64,000 bases of DNA from JASHSH01 sp036490215 (GTDB lineage: Bacteria; Pseudomonadota; Alphaproteobacteria; Rhodospirillales; Magnetospirillaceae): assembly GCA_036490215.1 (NCBI GenBank), contig DASXEH010000069.1, forward strand, positions 124,001-188,000, given 5' to 3'. A model generated the notes under the pieces. The model was given only the letters and a program-made list of their open reading frames with translations, searched no databases and was not told the origin of the DNA. Position numbers and translations under genes: made by a program. Below, piece by piece: positions 33,975 to 44,312 of the stretch; the stretch's first letter is position 1; each line of letters starts with the position of its first letter.

Positions 33975-35555
33975 GTGGCCGCCACCCCTGAAAATAGCCC
34001 GTTTATGTCCGAATCAGCCCCTATTTCCACGCCCGCAAACCCCGCCACTTCGGCGCCGCCCGCCTTCGAACGTCTGTCGAAGCGCGAATTCACAATTGTT
34101 ATCGCCGGGCTGATGTTGGCTTTGATGCTGGCATCGCTCGACCAGAACATTGTCGGCACGGCCTTGCCGCGCATCGTCAGCGATCTGGGCGGATTGACCC
34201 ACATCTCTTGGGTGGTAACGGCCTTCGTGCTGACCTCCACGGTCTCCACGCCGCTCTACGGCAAGCTCAGTGACATGTATGGCCGTAAAAAGCTGTTCCA
34301 TGTGTCGATCGTAATCTTCTTGGTCGGATCGATCCTCTGCGGCTTTGCCCAATCGATGGTGCAGCTGATCCTGTTCCGCGCGATCCAGGGCGTCGGTGCC
34401 GGTGGATTGATGCCGCTGGCCCAAACCGCGATGGGCGACGTGATCGAGCCGCGCGAGCGCGGCAAGTATCAGGGCTTGTTCACGGGGGTCTTTGCCTTCT
34501 GTTCGGTGGCAGGACCGTTGCTTGGCGGCGTGATCACCGTTGCCTTGTCCTGGCGCTGGATTTTCTTCGTCAACCTCCCCGTTGGCGCTGTGGCGATGGC
34601 CCTGATCGAGCGTGGGCTGCGCCGCCCACACCGGGCGACCAGTCACAAGGTGGACTATCCCGGTGCGGCGCTGCTCACCGTTGGCACCACGGCGCTGTTG
34701 CTGATGCTGAGTTGGGGAGGCGCAGTCTATGCCTGGGACTCGACGATCATCCTGGCGATGATCGTCGCGGCCGTGGCTCTCGGCGTCGGGTTTGTCGCCC
34801 GCCAAGCGGTGGCGCAAGAGCCGATCCTGCCGCTGCGTCTGTTCCGCATTCGTGTGTTCTCGATCAGCTGTTCGGCGATGGGGCTCAACACCATGGCGCT
34901 GTTCGGTGCCGCGGTGTTCATGTCGCTCTATTTCCAGCTGGTGATGGGCGATGGCCCCGCTGTGGCCGGCTTGCGCCTGACGCCGCTGATGGGCGGCGTG
35001 ATCGTCTCGTCGATCGTCGGCGGCCGATTGGTCTCGCGCACAGGACGCTATAAATGGTTCCTGGTCGGCGGGCTTTTCACGTCGATGGTCGCGTTCGGGC
35101 TATTGGCCTGGGCCGCCACGGCGCGGTGGGATCGGTGGACGCTCGAAGCCTGCCTCGTCGGCGTCGGTCTGGGTGTCGGCCTTGCTATGCCCAATCTGAC
35201 GCTCTCGACCCAGAACGCAGTGGACCGCTCGGACCTCGGCGTGGCGACCTCGACGCTCGGCTTCTTCCGCTCGCTCGGCGGCGCTATCGGCGTGGCACTG
35301 TCGGGCGCGATCCTGACCATGGGATTGCATGAACTCCTGCCGCCCGAAGTTATGACCGGCGGTGTTGCTTCGGCACTGGATCAGGGCGCGGCCAAGATCG
35401 CGACCCTTTCGCCAGCGGCGCATGACATGGTGATCGAAGCGTATCGCCATGCGATCGTACGCACCTTCTATGCCGGCGGCACGTTTTCCGGCATCGCATT
35501 CCTCGTCTCACTAGGCCTGCCAAACACCCTACTACGAGGTCGCGGCGGCCATTAG
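33975..35555 (+). CDS. DHA2-family (EmrB/QacA-like) MFS multidrug exporter
   Basis: 526 residues from a GTG at 33975 with gaggaag upstream (ATG at 34005 is the alternative). About 14 membrane segments. N-terminal LASLDQNIVGTALPRI is the DHA2 TM1 signature, motif A is GKLSDMYGRKK, and motif C-like GPLLGGVI marks drug:H+ antiporters. No membrane-fusion partner or TetR regulator is adjacent. Confidence 0.9.
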   Translation: MAATPENSPFMSESAPISTPANPATSAPPAFERLSKREFTIVIAGLMLALMLASLDQNIVGTALPRIVSDLGGLTHISWVVTAFVLTSTVSTPLYGKLSDMYGRKKLFHVSIVIFLVGSILCGFAQSMVQLILFRAIQGVGAGGLMPLAQTAMGDVIEPRERGKYQGLFTGVFAFCSVAGPLLGGVITVALSWRWIFFVNLPVGAVAMALIERGLRRPHRATSHKVDYPGAALLTVGTTALLLMLSWGGAVYAWDSTIILAMIVAAVALGVGFVARQAVAQEPILPLRLFRIRVFSISCSAMGLNTMALFGAAVFMSLYFQLVMGDGPAVAGLRLTPLMGGVIVSSIVGGRLVSRTGRYKWFLVGGLFTSMVAFGLLAWAATARWDRWTLEACLVGVGLGVGLAMPNLTLSTQNAVDRSDLGVATSTLGFFRSLGGAIGVALSGAILTMGLHELLPPEVMTGGVASALDQGAAKIATLSPAAHDMVIEAYRHAIVRTFYAGGTFSGIAFLVSLGLPNTLLRGRGGH

Positions 35556-35630
35556 CCCCCACCGAACCAGTTTGCTTGCCGCCGTGCCGATTTGACGGGA
35601 CAATCGGTGCCGCTGCGACGGAGGTGAGCC

Positions 35631-35999
35631 ATGGCCGACATTGTGGTGATCGACGACGACCCGCTGATCCGCGAGACGATCGATATGGTGTTGAGTAGTG
35701 CGGGGCACCGGGTCCGGCTTGCGGACTCTGGGGTCAATGGCCTGTTATCGGTGCTGCATCAGAAGCCTGACCTGATCCTGCTCGATATGAATTTGCCCGG
35801 TATGGACGGCTATACCTTGGCCAAAGAGTTCTCCAACGCCTCGAAATACAGGGGTGTGCCGATCCTGGCGGTGACCGCCCATGACAGCGCCGAGGATTAT
35901 GACGCCGCCTATGCTGCCGGCTGCACGGGGTTTCTCGCCAAGCCGCTCGACCAGGCGCGGTTGCTCCATGCGGTGGATGAGCAGTTGAAGCGAAAATAG
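35631..35999 (+). CDS. Stand-alone CheY-like receiver protein
   Basis: 122 residues, one receiver domain only. Acidic pocket IDDDP (residues 7-11), phosphoacceptor Asp in LILLDMNLPG, Thr in AVTAHD and Lys in FLAKPLD. No output domain and no histidine kinase nearby, so its partner is elsewhere. It reads toward hslVU with 82 bases between. Confidence 0.9.
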   Translation: MADIVVIDDDPLIRETIDMVLSSAGHRVRLADSGVNGLLSVLHQKPDLILLDMNLPGMDGYTLAKEFSNASKYRGVPILAVTAHDSAEDYDAAYAAGCTGFLAKPLDQARLLHAVDEQLKRK

Positions 36000-36081
36000 G
36001 AAAAGCGCGTTTGGCGGCGGCGCGCTTTCGCCCTATCTATGGGAACGTCGAAAACGCGAAGAAAAGATATCAAGAGGGTCC

Positions 36082-36624
36082 ATGGCATCTCCGGAAGTTT
36101 GGCACGGCACAACGATCCTGACCGTGCGTAAGGGCGGTCACGTGGTTGTCGCAGGCGACGGGCAGGTCAGCCTCGGGCAGACCGTTCTCAAGTCGAATGC
36201 GCGTAAGGTGCGCCGCCTCGGCGATGGTTCGGTGATCGGCGGTTTCGCTGGCGCCACGGCCGACGCCTTCACGCTATTTGAACGGCTTGAGGCCAAACTC
36301 GAACAGCATCCAGGCCAGCTCGTGCGCGCCTGCGTCGATCTTGCCAAGGACTGGCGCACGGATCGCTATCTGCGTCGTCTCGAAGCGATGATGGCGGTGG
36401 CTGACAAAGACACGTCGCTTGTGCTCACCGGCACGGGCGACGTGCTGGAACCCGAGGACGGGTTGATCGCGATCGGGTCGGGCGGCAACTATGCGCTGGC
36501 CGCGGCGCGGGCGCTGGTCGATATCGAAGGGCTGGATGCCGAAACGATTGCCCGCCGGGCGATGAAGATCGCCGCCGATATCTGTGTCTATACCAACGAG
36601 AATGTGATTGTAGAAAAAATATGA
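36082..36624 (+). CDS. hslV: HslV peptidase subunit of the HslVU protease
   Basis: 180 residues. The Thr of HGTTILTVRK becomes the N-terminal nucleophile after processing. AGDGQVSLG and the SGGNYALAAARAL block are family-typical. Assembles as two hexamer rings capped by HslU. The stop overlaps the hslU start as ATGA. Confidence 0.96.
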   Translation: MASPEVWHGTTILTVRKGGHVVVAGDGQVSLGQTVLKSNARKVRRLGDGSVIGGFAGATADAFTLFERLEAKLEQHPGQLVRACVDLAKDWRTDRYLRRLEAMMAVADKDTSLVLTGTGDVLEPEDGLIAIGSGGNYALAAARALVDIEGLDAETIARRAMKIAADICVYTNENVIVEKI

Positions 36625-37934
36625 GCACCGCTTTCTCACCGCGCGAGATCGTTTCCGAACTCGACCGCTATATTGTCGGCCAGCATGACGCGAAGCGTGC
36701 TGTGGCGATTGCATTGCGCAATCGCTGGCGCCGGCAGCAGCTGCCCGAAGGGCTGCGCGAAGAGGTGCTACCCAAGAATATTTTGATGATCGGGCCAACC
36801 GGTGTTGGCAAGACCGAGATCGCGCGTCGTCTTGCGCGTCTGGCGCAGGCGCCGTTCCTGAAAGTCGAGGCCACGCGCTTCACCGAAGTCGGTTATGTCG
36901 GCCGCGATGTCGAGCAGATCATCCGCGATCTGGTCGAGGTGGCAATCACCATGACGCGCGAGAAGCTGCGCAAGCAGGTTGCCGCCAAGGCCGAACTCGC
37001 GGCCGAGGAGCGTGTGCTCGACGCGCTGGTGGGCGATAGCGCGCGCTCCGAAACGCGACAGACTTTCCGTAAGCAGTTGCGCGCCGGCGAACTCGACAGC
37101 CGGGAGATCGATGTCGAGGTCAGCGACGCGGGCGGCGGCATGCCGACGCTCGATATCCCGGGCATGCCTGGCGCGCAGATGGGTGTACTGAACATCGGCG
37201 ATATGCTGGGCAAGGCCTTCGGCGGTCGCACCAAGAAGCGCCGGATGACGGTGGCCGAATCCCACGAGATTCTGGTGGCCGAGGAAAGCGACAAGCTGCT
37301 CGATCAGGATAAGGTGGTGAAAGAAGCGATCTCGGCCTGTGAGAACCACGGCATCGTTTTCATCGACGAGATCGACAAAATCTGCGCCCGCTCCGGTGAG
37401 TTCAAAGGTGGGGATGTATCGCGCGAAGGCGTGCAACGCGATCTGCTGCCGCTGATCGAAGGCACCACGGTTGCGACCAAGCATGGCTCGGTGAAGACCG
37501 ATGCCATCCTGTTCATCGCGTCCGGTGCGTTCCATGTGGCGAAGCCATCTGACTTGCTGCCCGAGCTTCAAGGCCGTCTGCCGATCCGTGTCGAGCTGAA
37601 GCCGCTGAGCCGGGACGACTTCGTGCGTATCCTGACCGAGCCTGAAGCCAGTCTGATCAAGCAGTACAAGGCCCTGTTGAAGACCGAGGATGTCAGCCTC
37701 GAATTCGGTGACGACGCGATTGCCGCCATCGCCGATCTGGCCGAGGCGATCAACCGCAGCGTCGAGAATATCGGTGCGCGCCGGCTGCACACGGTGCTGG
37801 AACGGCTGTTGGAAGAGATCAGCTTCACGGCCACGGATCAGGCGGGTGTCGCGATCACGATCGATGCGGCCTTGGTGCATGAGCGCGTGGGCGAACTCGC
37901 CAAGAACGCCGATCTGTCCAAGTTCATCCTCTAG
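36621..37934 (+). CDS. hslU: HslU ATPase subunit of the HslVU protease
   Basis: 437 residues. Walker A GPTGVGKT at 58-65, Walker B IVFIDEIDKI, an I-domain between them (residues ~110-240) and the C-terminal SKFIL that docks into HslV. It unfolds substrates and feeds them to HslV. Confidence 0.97.
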   Translation: MSTAFSPREIVSELDRYIVGQHDAKRAVAIALRNRWRRQQLPEGLREEVLPKNILMIGPTGVGKTEIARRLARLAQAPFLKVEATRFTEVGYVGRDVEQIIRDLVEVAITMTREKLRKQVAAKAELAAEERVLDALVGDSARSETRQTFRKQLRAGELDSREIDVEVSDAGGGMPTLDIPGMPGAQMGVLNIGDMLGKAFGGRTKKRRMTVAESHEILVAEESDKLLDQDKVVKEAISACENHGIVFIDEIDKICARSGEFKGGDVSREGVQRDLLPLIEGTTVATKHGSVKTDAILFIASGAFHVAKPSDLLPELQGRLPIRVELKPLSRDDFVRILTEPEASLIKQYKALLKTEDVSLEFGDDAIAAIADLAEAINRSVENIGARRLHTVLERLLEEISFTATDQAGVAITIDAALVHERVGELAKNADLSKFIL

Positions 37935-37948
37935 GCGGCCGGCGACGT

Positions 37949-39253
37949 ATGAAGCGCATCGTCCGCGGCTCGATCCTCCACTTCGTTGCCGATCCGGCCA
38001 CGGCGAGCGCGGGCGCGGCTTGGCGCTATTGGGATGATGGCGCGCTGATCGTCGAAGACGGCAAGGTCGCGCGCGTCACTGACCATATGGCGCTTCAGCC
38101 GGCCGATATGGCGGCCGCGGCAATCGACGACTACACGGGCAAAGTGATCATGCCCGGCTTCGTCGATGCCCATATCCACTACGCGCAAGTCGATGTCATC
38201 GCGTCTTACGGCACGCAGCTGCTCGATTGGCTCGAGCGCTACACTTTTCCCGCCGAGCGCAAATTTGCCGATCCGGCCCATGCGGCGGCCATTGCCGAGT
38301 TCTTCCTCGACGAGTTGTTGCGCAACGGCACGACGACGGCCGCCGTGTTCCCGACCGTACACAAGGCCTCGGTCGATGCGTTCTTCGCCGCCGCGCAGAA
38401 GCGCAAACTGCGCATGCTGGCCGGCAAGGTGATGATGGACCGCAACTGTCCGGATTTCGTGCGCGACGACGTGGAAAGCGCCGAGGCCGACAATCGCGAA
38501 TTGATCGCACGTTGGCATAACAAGGATCGGCTGACCTATACGCTGACGCCGCGCTTTGCGCCGACTTCGACGCCCGCGCAATTGGCGCTCACCGCGCAGC
38601 TGATGCGCGAATTTCCCGATCTGCATATGCAGACCCACCTGGCCGAGAATCGTGACGAGATCCGCTGGGTGCGCGAGTTGTTCCCCGATGCCGCAGGCTA
38701 CTACGACGTCTATGCGAAGATCGGCCTTACCGGCGCGCGGTCGCTGTTCGCTCATTGCGTCCATATGAGCGATGCCGAATTCGCGCTGATGGCGGCAGCC
38801 GGCGATTCGATCGCCTTCTGTCCAACCTCGAACCTGTTCGTTGGCAGCGGCTTGTTCGACCTCAAGCGTGCCCGTGCTGCCGGCGTGCGCGTCGGCATGG
38901 GTACCGATGTCGGCGGCGGCACCAGCTATTCGATGCTGCGGACGCTGGCCGAAGCCTACAAGGTGCTGCAGCTCAACGGCATCAATCTCGACCCGATGCG
39001 CGCTTTCCATCTCGCCACATTGGGTGGCGCCGATGCGCTCGGTGTTGCCGAGAAGATCGGCAATTTTGCTGCCGGCAAGGAAGCGGACTTCGTCGTGCTC
39101 GATCTTGCCGCCACGCCGGTACTGGCACGACGCACTTCGATCGCCGGGACATTGGAAGAGCGGCTGTTCGCGCTGATGACCTTGGGCGACGATCGTAGCG
39201 TTTTCGCGACGCACATCCTCGGTGAACCGGCCTATCGGCGCGACGCGGCCTAG
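37949..39253 (+). CDS. guaD: Guanine deaminase
   Basis: 434 residues, amidohydrolase barrel. Zinc ligands in PGFVDAHIHYAQ, LHMQTHLAEN and HCVHM, and Asp in GTDVGGGTS. The TPRFAPTST segment is diagnostic of guanine deaminase. It converts guanine to xanthine and ammonia. Starts 14 bases after hslU. Confidence 0.92.
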   Translation: MKRIVRGSILHFVADPATASAGAAWRYWDDGALIVEDGKVARVTDHMALQPADMAAAAIDDYTGKVIMPGFVDAHIHYAQVDVIASYGTQLLDWLERYTFPAERKFADPAHAAAIAEFFLDELLRNGTTTAAVFPTVHKASVDAFFAAAQKRKLRMLAGKVMMDRNCPDFVRDDVESAEADNRELIARWHNKDRLTYTLTPRFAPTSTPAQLALTAQLMREFPDLHMQTHLAENRDEIRWVRELFPDAAGYYDVYAKIGLTGARSLFAHCVHMSDAEFALMAAAGDSIAFCPTSNLFVGSGLFDLKRARAAGVRVGMGTDVGGGTSYSMLRTLAEAYKVLQLNGINLDPMRAFHLATLGGADALGVAEKIGNFAAGKEADFVVLDLAATPVLARRTSIAGTLEERLFALMTLGDDRSVFATHILGEPAYRRDAA

Positions 39254-40176
39254 GCCCGCCGCCGTGCGGGTGCGCTGCTCAAGGCGATGCCGATGAAGAC
39301 CAGGACCGTGCCGGCCGCGAACCAGGCATCCAATCGGTCGCCGAACAACACGGCCGAGAGGCCCACGCCCACCAGCGGCTGAAGGTATTGCAATGATCCG
39401 GCGATACGCGCCGGCACGCGCGCGAGCGCTTTGAACCAGATCCATGAACCGGTCACCGTCACCAGCGCGCCGAGATAGAGCGCAACGGCCCAGCTCGACA
39501 CCGAGCTTTGGAACGGTGCCACAGCCAGTTCTCCTACAATGACCGGTACCATGCACAGGGCCGAGCCCAGCGTCGTCCAGGCGGTGACGGTCAGCGCCGA
39601 ATAGCGTGTCGCGAGTTCGGCGCTACCCACGTAGTAGACCGCGACAGCCACGGCCGAGATCAGCATCAGCGCATCGCCCAGCAGGCCTTGGGCCAGATTG
39701 CTATCGGCGATATGGCGCGGATCGCCCACGGCCACGAGGGCGATACCGAGGAAAGCGCAGACCAATCCGGCGATATGGCGCGGTCCGAGCGGCTGACGCA
39801 GGCGCACCGCGGCCAGCAGCACGAACAGCACCGGGATCGTTGCACCGATCACGGTGGCGACCGAGGCGGCTGTCAGGTTGACGCCGAGCACCTGGCCGAT
39901 CTGGCCGATGATGCCGCTGATCGCGCCCAGACCCAGCATCGCCAGCAGCGCACGGACCGGCGGCACACGCCGGCCGATCAGCAAAGGGATGCAGAAGGGG
40001 GCGGCCAGAAGGTAGCGCAGGGCGGTCAGGGTGAGCGGCCGCATATCGGCCAGAGCCAGCTTGGTCGCCGGGATCGACCCGCCCCAGACGATGGCCAGCA
40101 CGACCAGGGCGGCGATCGCGCCGAGGGGCACGGCGGCGGCTGGCAAAGAGCTGGGTTGATCCGAGGCTTGGGCCAT
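39250..40176 (-). CDS. EamA/DMT-family permease
   Basis: 308 residues with ten membrane helices in two EamA halves (GGSIPATKLALADMRPLTLTALRY in the first; a second with GSWIWFKALARVPARIAGSLQYLQP). Likely a metabolite exporter of the inner membrane. Ends overlapping the guaD stop, convergently. Confidence 0.88.
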   Translation of the reverse strand: MAQASDQPSSLPAAAVPLGAIAALVVLAIVWGGSIPATKLALADMRPLTLTALRYLLAAPFCIPLLIGRRVPPVRALLAMLGLGAISGIIGQIGQVLGVNLTAASVATVIGATIPVLFVLLAAVRLRQPLGPRHIAGLVCAFLGIALVAVGDPRHIADSNLAQGLLGDALMLISAVAVAVYYVGSAELATRYSALTVTAWTTLGSALCMVPVIVGELAVAPFQSSVSSWAVALYLGALVTVTGSWIWFKALARVPARIAGSLQYLQPLVGVGLSAVLFGDRLDAWFAAGTVLVFIGIALSSAPARRRA

Positions 40177-40308
40177 GCCCGAACCAATCAGCCGGGCAGC
40201 GCCCTGTCAACCGGCTAAATATTGGCAATTCCTAGCGATTTCATACTGGTGCGGCATGCGCGATCAACCCATTGCTCCCAGGCCACGGCTCCCTTATGGT
40301 CGCGCGCC

Positions 40309-42108
40309 ATGACCGACCTCGCCCATATCCGCAACTTCGCCATCATCGCCCATATCGACCACGGAAAATCGACCCTCGCCGATCGCCTGATCGAGCGGTG
40401 CGGAGCGGTCGAGGCGCGTGATATGCGTGAACAGATCCTCGATTCGATGGATATCGAGCGCGAGCGTGGCATCACCATCAAGGCGCAGACCGTGCGGCTC
40501 GATTACCGGGCCAAGAACGGGGAGCTCTATGCGCTCAACCTGATGGACACGCCCGGCCATGTCGACTTCGCGTATGAGGTCAGCCGCTCGCTGGCCGCTT
40601 GCGAAGGCTCGCTGCTGGTGGTCGATGCCAGCCAGGGCGTCGAGGCGCAGACGCTTGCCAACGTCTATCAGGCCATTGATGCCGGCCATGAGATCGTCCC
40701 GGTCATCAACAAGGTCGATCTGCCCGCCGCCGAACCGGACCGTGTGAAAGCACAAATCGAGGAAGTGATCGGCCTCGACACCTCCAACGCCGTGCTGGCC
40801 TCGGCCAAGACCGGTATCGGCATCGACGATGTGCTGGAGGCGATCACCCATCTGCCGGCGCCCGAGGGCGATGCCGAGGCGCCGCTTCAGGCGCTGCTGG
40901 TCGATTCGTGGTACGACGCCTATCTCGGCGTCATCACCTTGATGCGCGTGCGCAACGGCGTCCTGCGTGCCGGACAGAAGATTCGCATGATGGCTGCGGG
41001 CGCGACCTACGAGGTCGACCGGGTCGGGTACTTCACGCCGAAGCTGGTCACGTCCGACGGTTTGTATCCGGGCGAGATGGGTTTCATGCAGGCCAGTATC
41101 AAGGCGGTGGCCGACTGCCGCGTCGGCGACACAGTCACCGAGGAGCGTCGCCCTGCCGAACAGGCTCTGCCGGGTTTTAAACCCAGCGTGCCGGTGGTGT
41201 TCTGCGGCCTGTTTCCGATCGATGCCGCCGACTTCGAAGAACTGCGCGAGTCGCTGGCCAAGCTGCGTCTCAACGATTCGAGCTTCCAATATGAAGCCGA
41301 GACTTCGGCGGCGCTCGGCTTCGGGTTCCGCTGCGGCTTCCTCGGGCTCCTGCATCTCGAAATCATCCAGGAACGTCTGACGCGCGAATTCAATCTCGAC
41401 CTAATCGCCACGGCGCCCAGCGTCGTCTATAGCGTGACCCTGACCGATGGCGAGGTCATGCAGTTGCACAACCCGGCTGACATGCCCGATCAGTCACGCA
41501 TCGCGACGATCGAGGAGCCCTGGATCAAGGCGACGGTCCTGGTGCCGGACGAACATCTCGGCCCCGTGCTCCAGCTCTGCACCGATCGCCGTGGGCAGCA
41601 GGTCGACCTGACCTATGCCGGCAAGCGCGCGATGGTGGTCTATCGCCTGCCGCTGAACGAGGTCGTATTCGATTTCCATGACCGGCTGAAGTCGATCAGC
41701 CGCGGCTATGCCAGCTTCGATTACGAGATCGAGGAATACCGCGAGGCCGATCTCACGATGGTCAATATTCTGGTCAACGATGAGCCGGTTGATGCATTGG
41801 CCTTCATTTCGCATCGTGTCCGTGCCGAAAGCCGCGGCCGGCAGATTTGCGAGCGCCTGAAGGAATTGATTCCGCGGCAAATGTTCCCCATCGCGATCCA
41901 GGCAGCCATCGGCGGACGCATCGTGGCGCGCGAAACCATCAGCGCGCTGCGCAAAGACGTGCTGGCGAAATGTTACGGTGGCGACGTATCTCGCAAGCGC
42001 AAGCTGCTTGATAAGCAGAAGAAGGGTAAGAAGCGCATGCGTCAGTTCGGCAAGGTGGAGATTCCGCAATCCGCCTTCCTGGCCGCGCTGAAGATGGGCG
42101 ACGAATAA
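40309..42108 (+). CDS. lepA: Elongation factor 4
   Basis: 599 residues from ATG 40309, the family's normal start (MTDLAHIRNFAIIAHIDHGKST); the frame upstream is not conserved. G1 AHIDHGKST, G3 DTPGH, G4 NKVD. EF4 domains II-V and the basic C-terminus (KGKKRMRQFGKVEIPQSAF) are complete. Ribosome-associated GTPase that promotes back-translocation. Confidence 0.97.
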   Translation: MTDLAHIRNFAIIAHIDHGKSTLADRLIERCGAVEARDMREQILDSMDIERERGITIKAQTVRLDYRAKNGELYALNLMDTPGHVDFAYEVSRSLAACEGSLLVVDASQGVEAQTLANVYQAIDAGHEIVPVINKVDLPAAEPDRVKAQIEEVIGLDTSNAVLASAKTGIGIDDVLEAITHLPAPEGDAEAPLQALLVDSWYDAYLGVITLMRVRNGVLRAGQKIRMMAAGATYEVDRVGYFTPKLVTSDGLYPGEMGFMQASIKAVADCRVGDTVTEERRPAEQALPGFKPSVPVVFCGLFPIDAADFEELRESLAKLRLNDSSFQYEAETSAALGFGFRCGFLGLLHLEIIQERLTREFNLDLIATAPSVVYSVTLTDGEVMQLHNPADMPDQSRIATIEEPWIKATVLVPDEHLGPVLQLCTDRRGQQVDLTYAGKRAMVVYRLPLNEVVFDFHDRLKSISRGYASFDYEIEEYREADLTMVNILVNDEPVDALAFISHRVRAESRGRQICERLKELIPRQMFPIAIQAAIGGRIVARETISALRKDVLAKCYGGDVSRKRKLLDKQKKGKKRMRQFGKVEIPQSAFLAALKMGDE

Positions 42109-42111
42109 CAC

Positions 42112-43578
42112 CTAGGGATTGAGTTGCTGCCGCGCCTGGGCCGACGCGGCGGCGCCCTCCATCAGCATGTCGTAGGCAATATAGTATTTGTAGATATTGC
42201 TGACGTACTGCACCGTCTCGCGGCCAACGACGCGCGCCGCACCGTTCTCCACATTGTCGAACCAGATGTTCGGGTTCAACCCGCTGCGTGCGGCGGCCTC
42301 GCGGAACCGGGCGAGGTTGCCCGGTCCGGCGTTGTAGGCGGCGAATCCCATAAGCACGCGGTTTTTGGTATCGATGGCGGGATCATCGAGATAATTGTCG
42401 ATCAGATAGCGCAGATATTTAGCCCCGGCCTCGACGTTACGATCGGCGTCGATATCGATGTCGTCGATACCGACGACGGGATTGGCGGCCGTGGCTGGCA
42501 TCAATTGCATAATGCCGACTGCGCCGCGCGGGCTGCGCCGCGACTGATCGAGCTGCGATTCCTGATAGCCCTGCGCCATGATCATCAGATAGTCGAAGCC
42601 GTATTCGTCGCCATGGCGGCGGAACAGGTCGATGGCATCGTCGAAATGCTGGATCGCGTCTTGGGAGTAGGCGTCGCGAACGATCTTGGCGCTCGAGAAA
42701 TATCGCTTCTTGATGGTGTTTCCGAAAGCCGTACCTTCCCGGTGCGTTTTGAAGAATGCGTTGAGTGTCTCCAGCAGCTTCGGGCTGTTCTTGCGCACGG
42801 CCCAACCGATCTTGCCGCCGCTGCTGATCGCAAGGTCGGGGCGCACCTTAAGATTGGTGAAGACCTGCGCCCAGAGTTTCGCCTTGTGGTCGTCGACGAT
42901 CGCCAACGGCAACATGCCGGCGTTGACCATCTCCATCAGATCTTCGTCTTCAAGGCTTTGGTCGGAGGGCTGGATCGCGATCGGCATCATGCCCTTCGCG
43001 GTCAGCTTTTCATTCAGCACAGCGAGATGCGAAGCATAGCTGCTCGACTGGCGGACGTAGATCTCCTGGCCTGCCAAATCCTCGATCGAGTCGAGGCGTG
43101 GCGCGGCGGGGCCGGTAACCACGATTTCATTGACATTGGTCATCCAGGGTTGGGTGAAATCGACTTGCGATGACCGGTCCGTGGTGATGGTCAGATTGCC
43201 GGCGGCCACATCGCCTTGACCAGCGATCAAGGCGGGCAACAGGCGGTCGCGCGCCACGGGCACGAAATCCACTGTGATCCGCTTGGCCCCCTTGCTATGT
43301 CCGCCGTTGAGCCAGTCCTCGAGCGTGCGGCCGAGTTCAGCCACGGTGCCGAATTGCTTGCCGCGGTCGACGAAGAACAATGTTTTGCTATAGGGGACCA
43401 GGATACGGATGCGACGCCGCAGGGTGGTGTCGACGTCGCCGGTCTCGGCCTTGAAACGCGGCAGGCTGAGAACTTGATCGGAATCGCTTTTGTTGGCGGC
43501 GAGCGCCGGATCGGTCGTCGCGATCCCGCCGAGGACCATCAAAGCGATCATCACGCGAGCGATGCGATCGAGTGTCAT
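42112..43578 (-). CDS. MltF-like membrane-bound lytic transglycosylase
   Basis: 488 residues from ATG 43578, giving a signal peptide (RIARVMIALMVLGGIATTDPALA). An N-terminal solute-binding-type domain (residues ~45-290) is followed by an SLT domain with catalytic Glu in AQGYQESQLDQ and the GAVGIMQLMPAT and FAAYNAGPGN motifs. This two-domain layout is that of MltF, which cleaves peptidoglycan strands in the periplasm. The longer frame to 43836 is unlikely. Confidence 0.9.
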   Translation of the reverse strand: MTLDRIARVMIALMVLGGIATTDPALAANKSDSDQVLSLPRFKAETGDVDTTLRRRIRILVPYSKTLFFVDRGKQFGTVAELGRTLEDWLNGGHSKGAKRITVDFVPVARDRLLPALIAGQGDVAAGNLTITTDRSSQVDFTQPWMTNVNEIVVTGPAAPRLDSIEDLAGQEIYVRQSSSYASHLAVLNEKLTAKGMMPIAIQPSDQSLEDEDLMEMVNAGMLPLAIVDDHKAKLWAQVFTNLKVRPDLAISSGGKIGWAVRKNSPKLLETLNAFFKTHREGTAFGNTIKKRYFSSAKIVRDAYSQDAIQHFDDAIDLFRRHGDEYGFDYLMIMAQGYQESQLDQSRRSPRGAVGIMQLMPATAANPVVGIDDIDIDADRNVEAGAKYLRYLIDNYLDDPAIDTKNRVLMGFAAYNAGPGNLARFREAAARSGLNPNIWFDNVENGAARVVGRETVQYVSNIYKYYIAYDMLMEGAAASAQARQQLNP

Positions 43579-43667
43579 GCGCAAAACCCCGCGCGTCTTC
43601 CCGATGAAGACGGTGGGATCAGTATAGAGGAAGTCGGGATGTGAGTCCGGCAGCGTGCCGGGCGTGA

Positions 43668-43958
43668 TCAGTCGTTGCGGCGATAGCGGTGGCGGCGGCG
43701 GCGCGGGCGGCATGCCACGACGAGCGCAAGGCCCACAGGACCAATTGCGGCCCAAGCGGGCCAAGCCAACAACATCGCGCCGAAGGAGGTGGTAGGTGCG
43801 GTCATGTCGGGCGAATGCCCCGTGACCAAAGTCCACAAGGTTCCGGCCACGATGCCTGAATGGTCACCGGTGCCGAGCGCCAACACGGCATCGCCCGACG
43901 CCATCAAAAGCGCCAGCGCGATCATCGTCCATCCTATGACGCGTCCTGCGACCAACAT
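43668..43958 (-). CDS. Small membrane protein of unknown function
   Basis: 96 residues if ATG 43958 is used (the frame reaches 44039). Two membrane helices (VIGWTMIALALLMASGDAVLA and GAMLLAWPAWAAIGPVGLALVVA) and a very basic tail (CRPRRRRHRYRR). Similar short proteins occur in alphaproteobacteria, but I know no function. 90 bases upstream of the MltF-like gene on the same strand. Confidence 0.55.
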   Translation of the reverse strand: MLVAGRVIGWTMIALALLMASGDAVLALGTGDHSGIVAGTLWTLVTGHSPDMTAPTTSFGAMLLAWPAWAAIGPVGLALVVACRPRRRRHRYRRND

Positions 43959-44171
43959 GCCCCACCGGTGCACCCTGTGGGCGCCCTTCCCATGTGGAAT
44001 GCCAATATTCTTCCCATATCGCACGTAATTCTTCAACAAATGATGAAATTTTCGGGAGGGTTTTCGCGTAAAGACAGAAGATTCTGATTGTGATCGCCGT
44101 CACCACCCCTCGGGTTGCAAAGGGAAACGGGGATCGTTATTTTCCCCCTCCGCCCCTTTCTTGGGCGGCAC

Positions 44172-44262
44172 GGATGGGTGGCCGAGCGGTCGAAGGCGCA
44201 CGCCTGGAAAGTGTGTATACGTCAAAAGCGTATCGTGGGTTCGAATCCCACCCCATCCGCCA
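44172..44262 (+). tRNA. tRNA-Ser (anticodon GGA)
   Basis: Acceptor stem ggatggg pairs with cccatcc, followed by G and an encoded CCA. D-arm gccgagcggtcgaaggc, anticodon loop with GGA (cctggaaag), a long variable arm (tgtatacgtcaaaagcgta) typical of tRNA-Ser, and T-loop ggttcgaatcc. Total 91 bases. No integrase or att duplication beside it. Confidence 0.95.
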
Positions 44263-44312
44263 ATTCTTTGAAAAATAATGACTTTATTGGATTTTGGCGG
44301 GCGCGGCGCTGA

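Noticed and set aside
36768..37880. 370-residue minus-strand frame
   Set aside because: Antisense shadow of hslU.
37931..39556. 541-residue minus-strand frame
   Set aside because: Antisense shadow of guaD and the EamA permease region; Arg/His-rich composition without domains.
44172..44262. tRNA-Ser as an integration site
   Set aside because: No integrase, no duplicated 3' end and no atypical cargo beside it.
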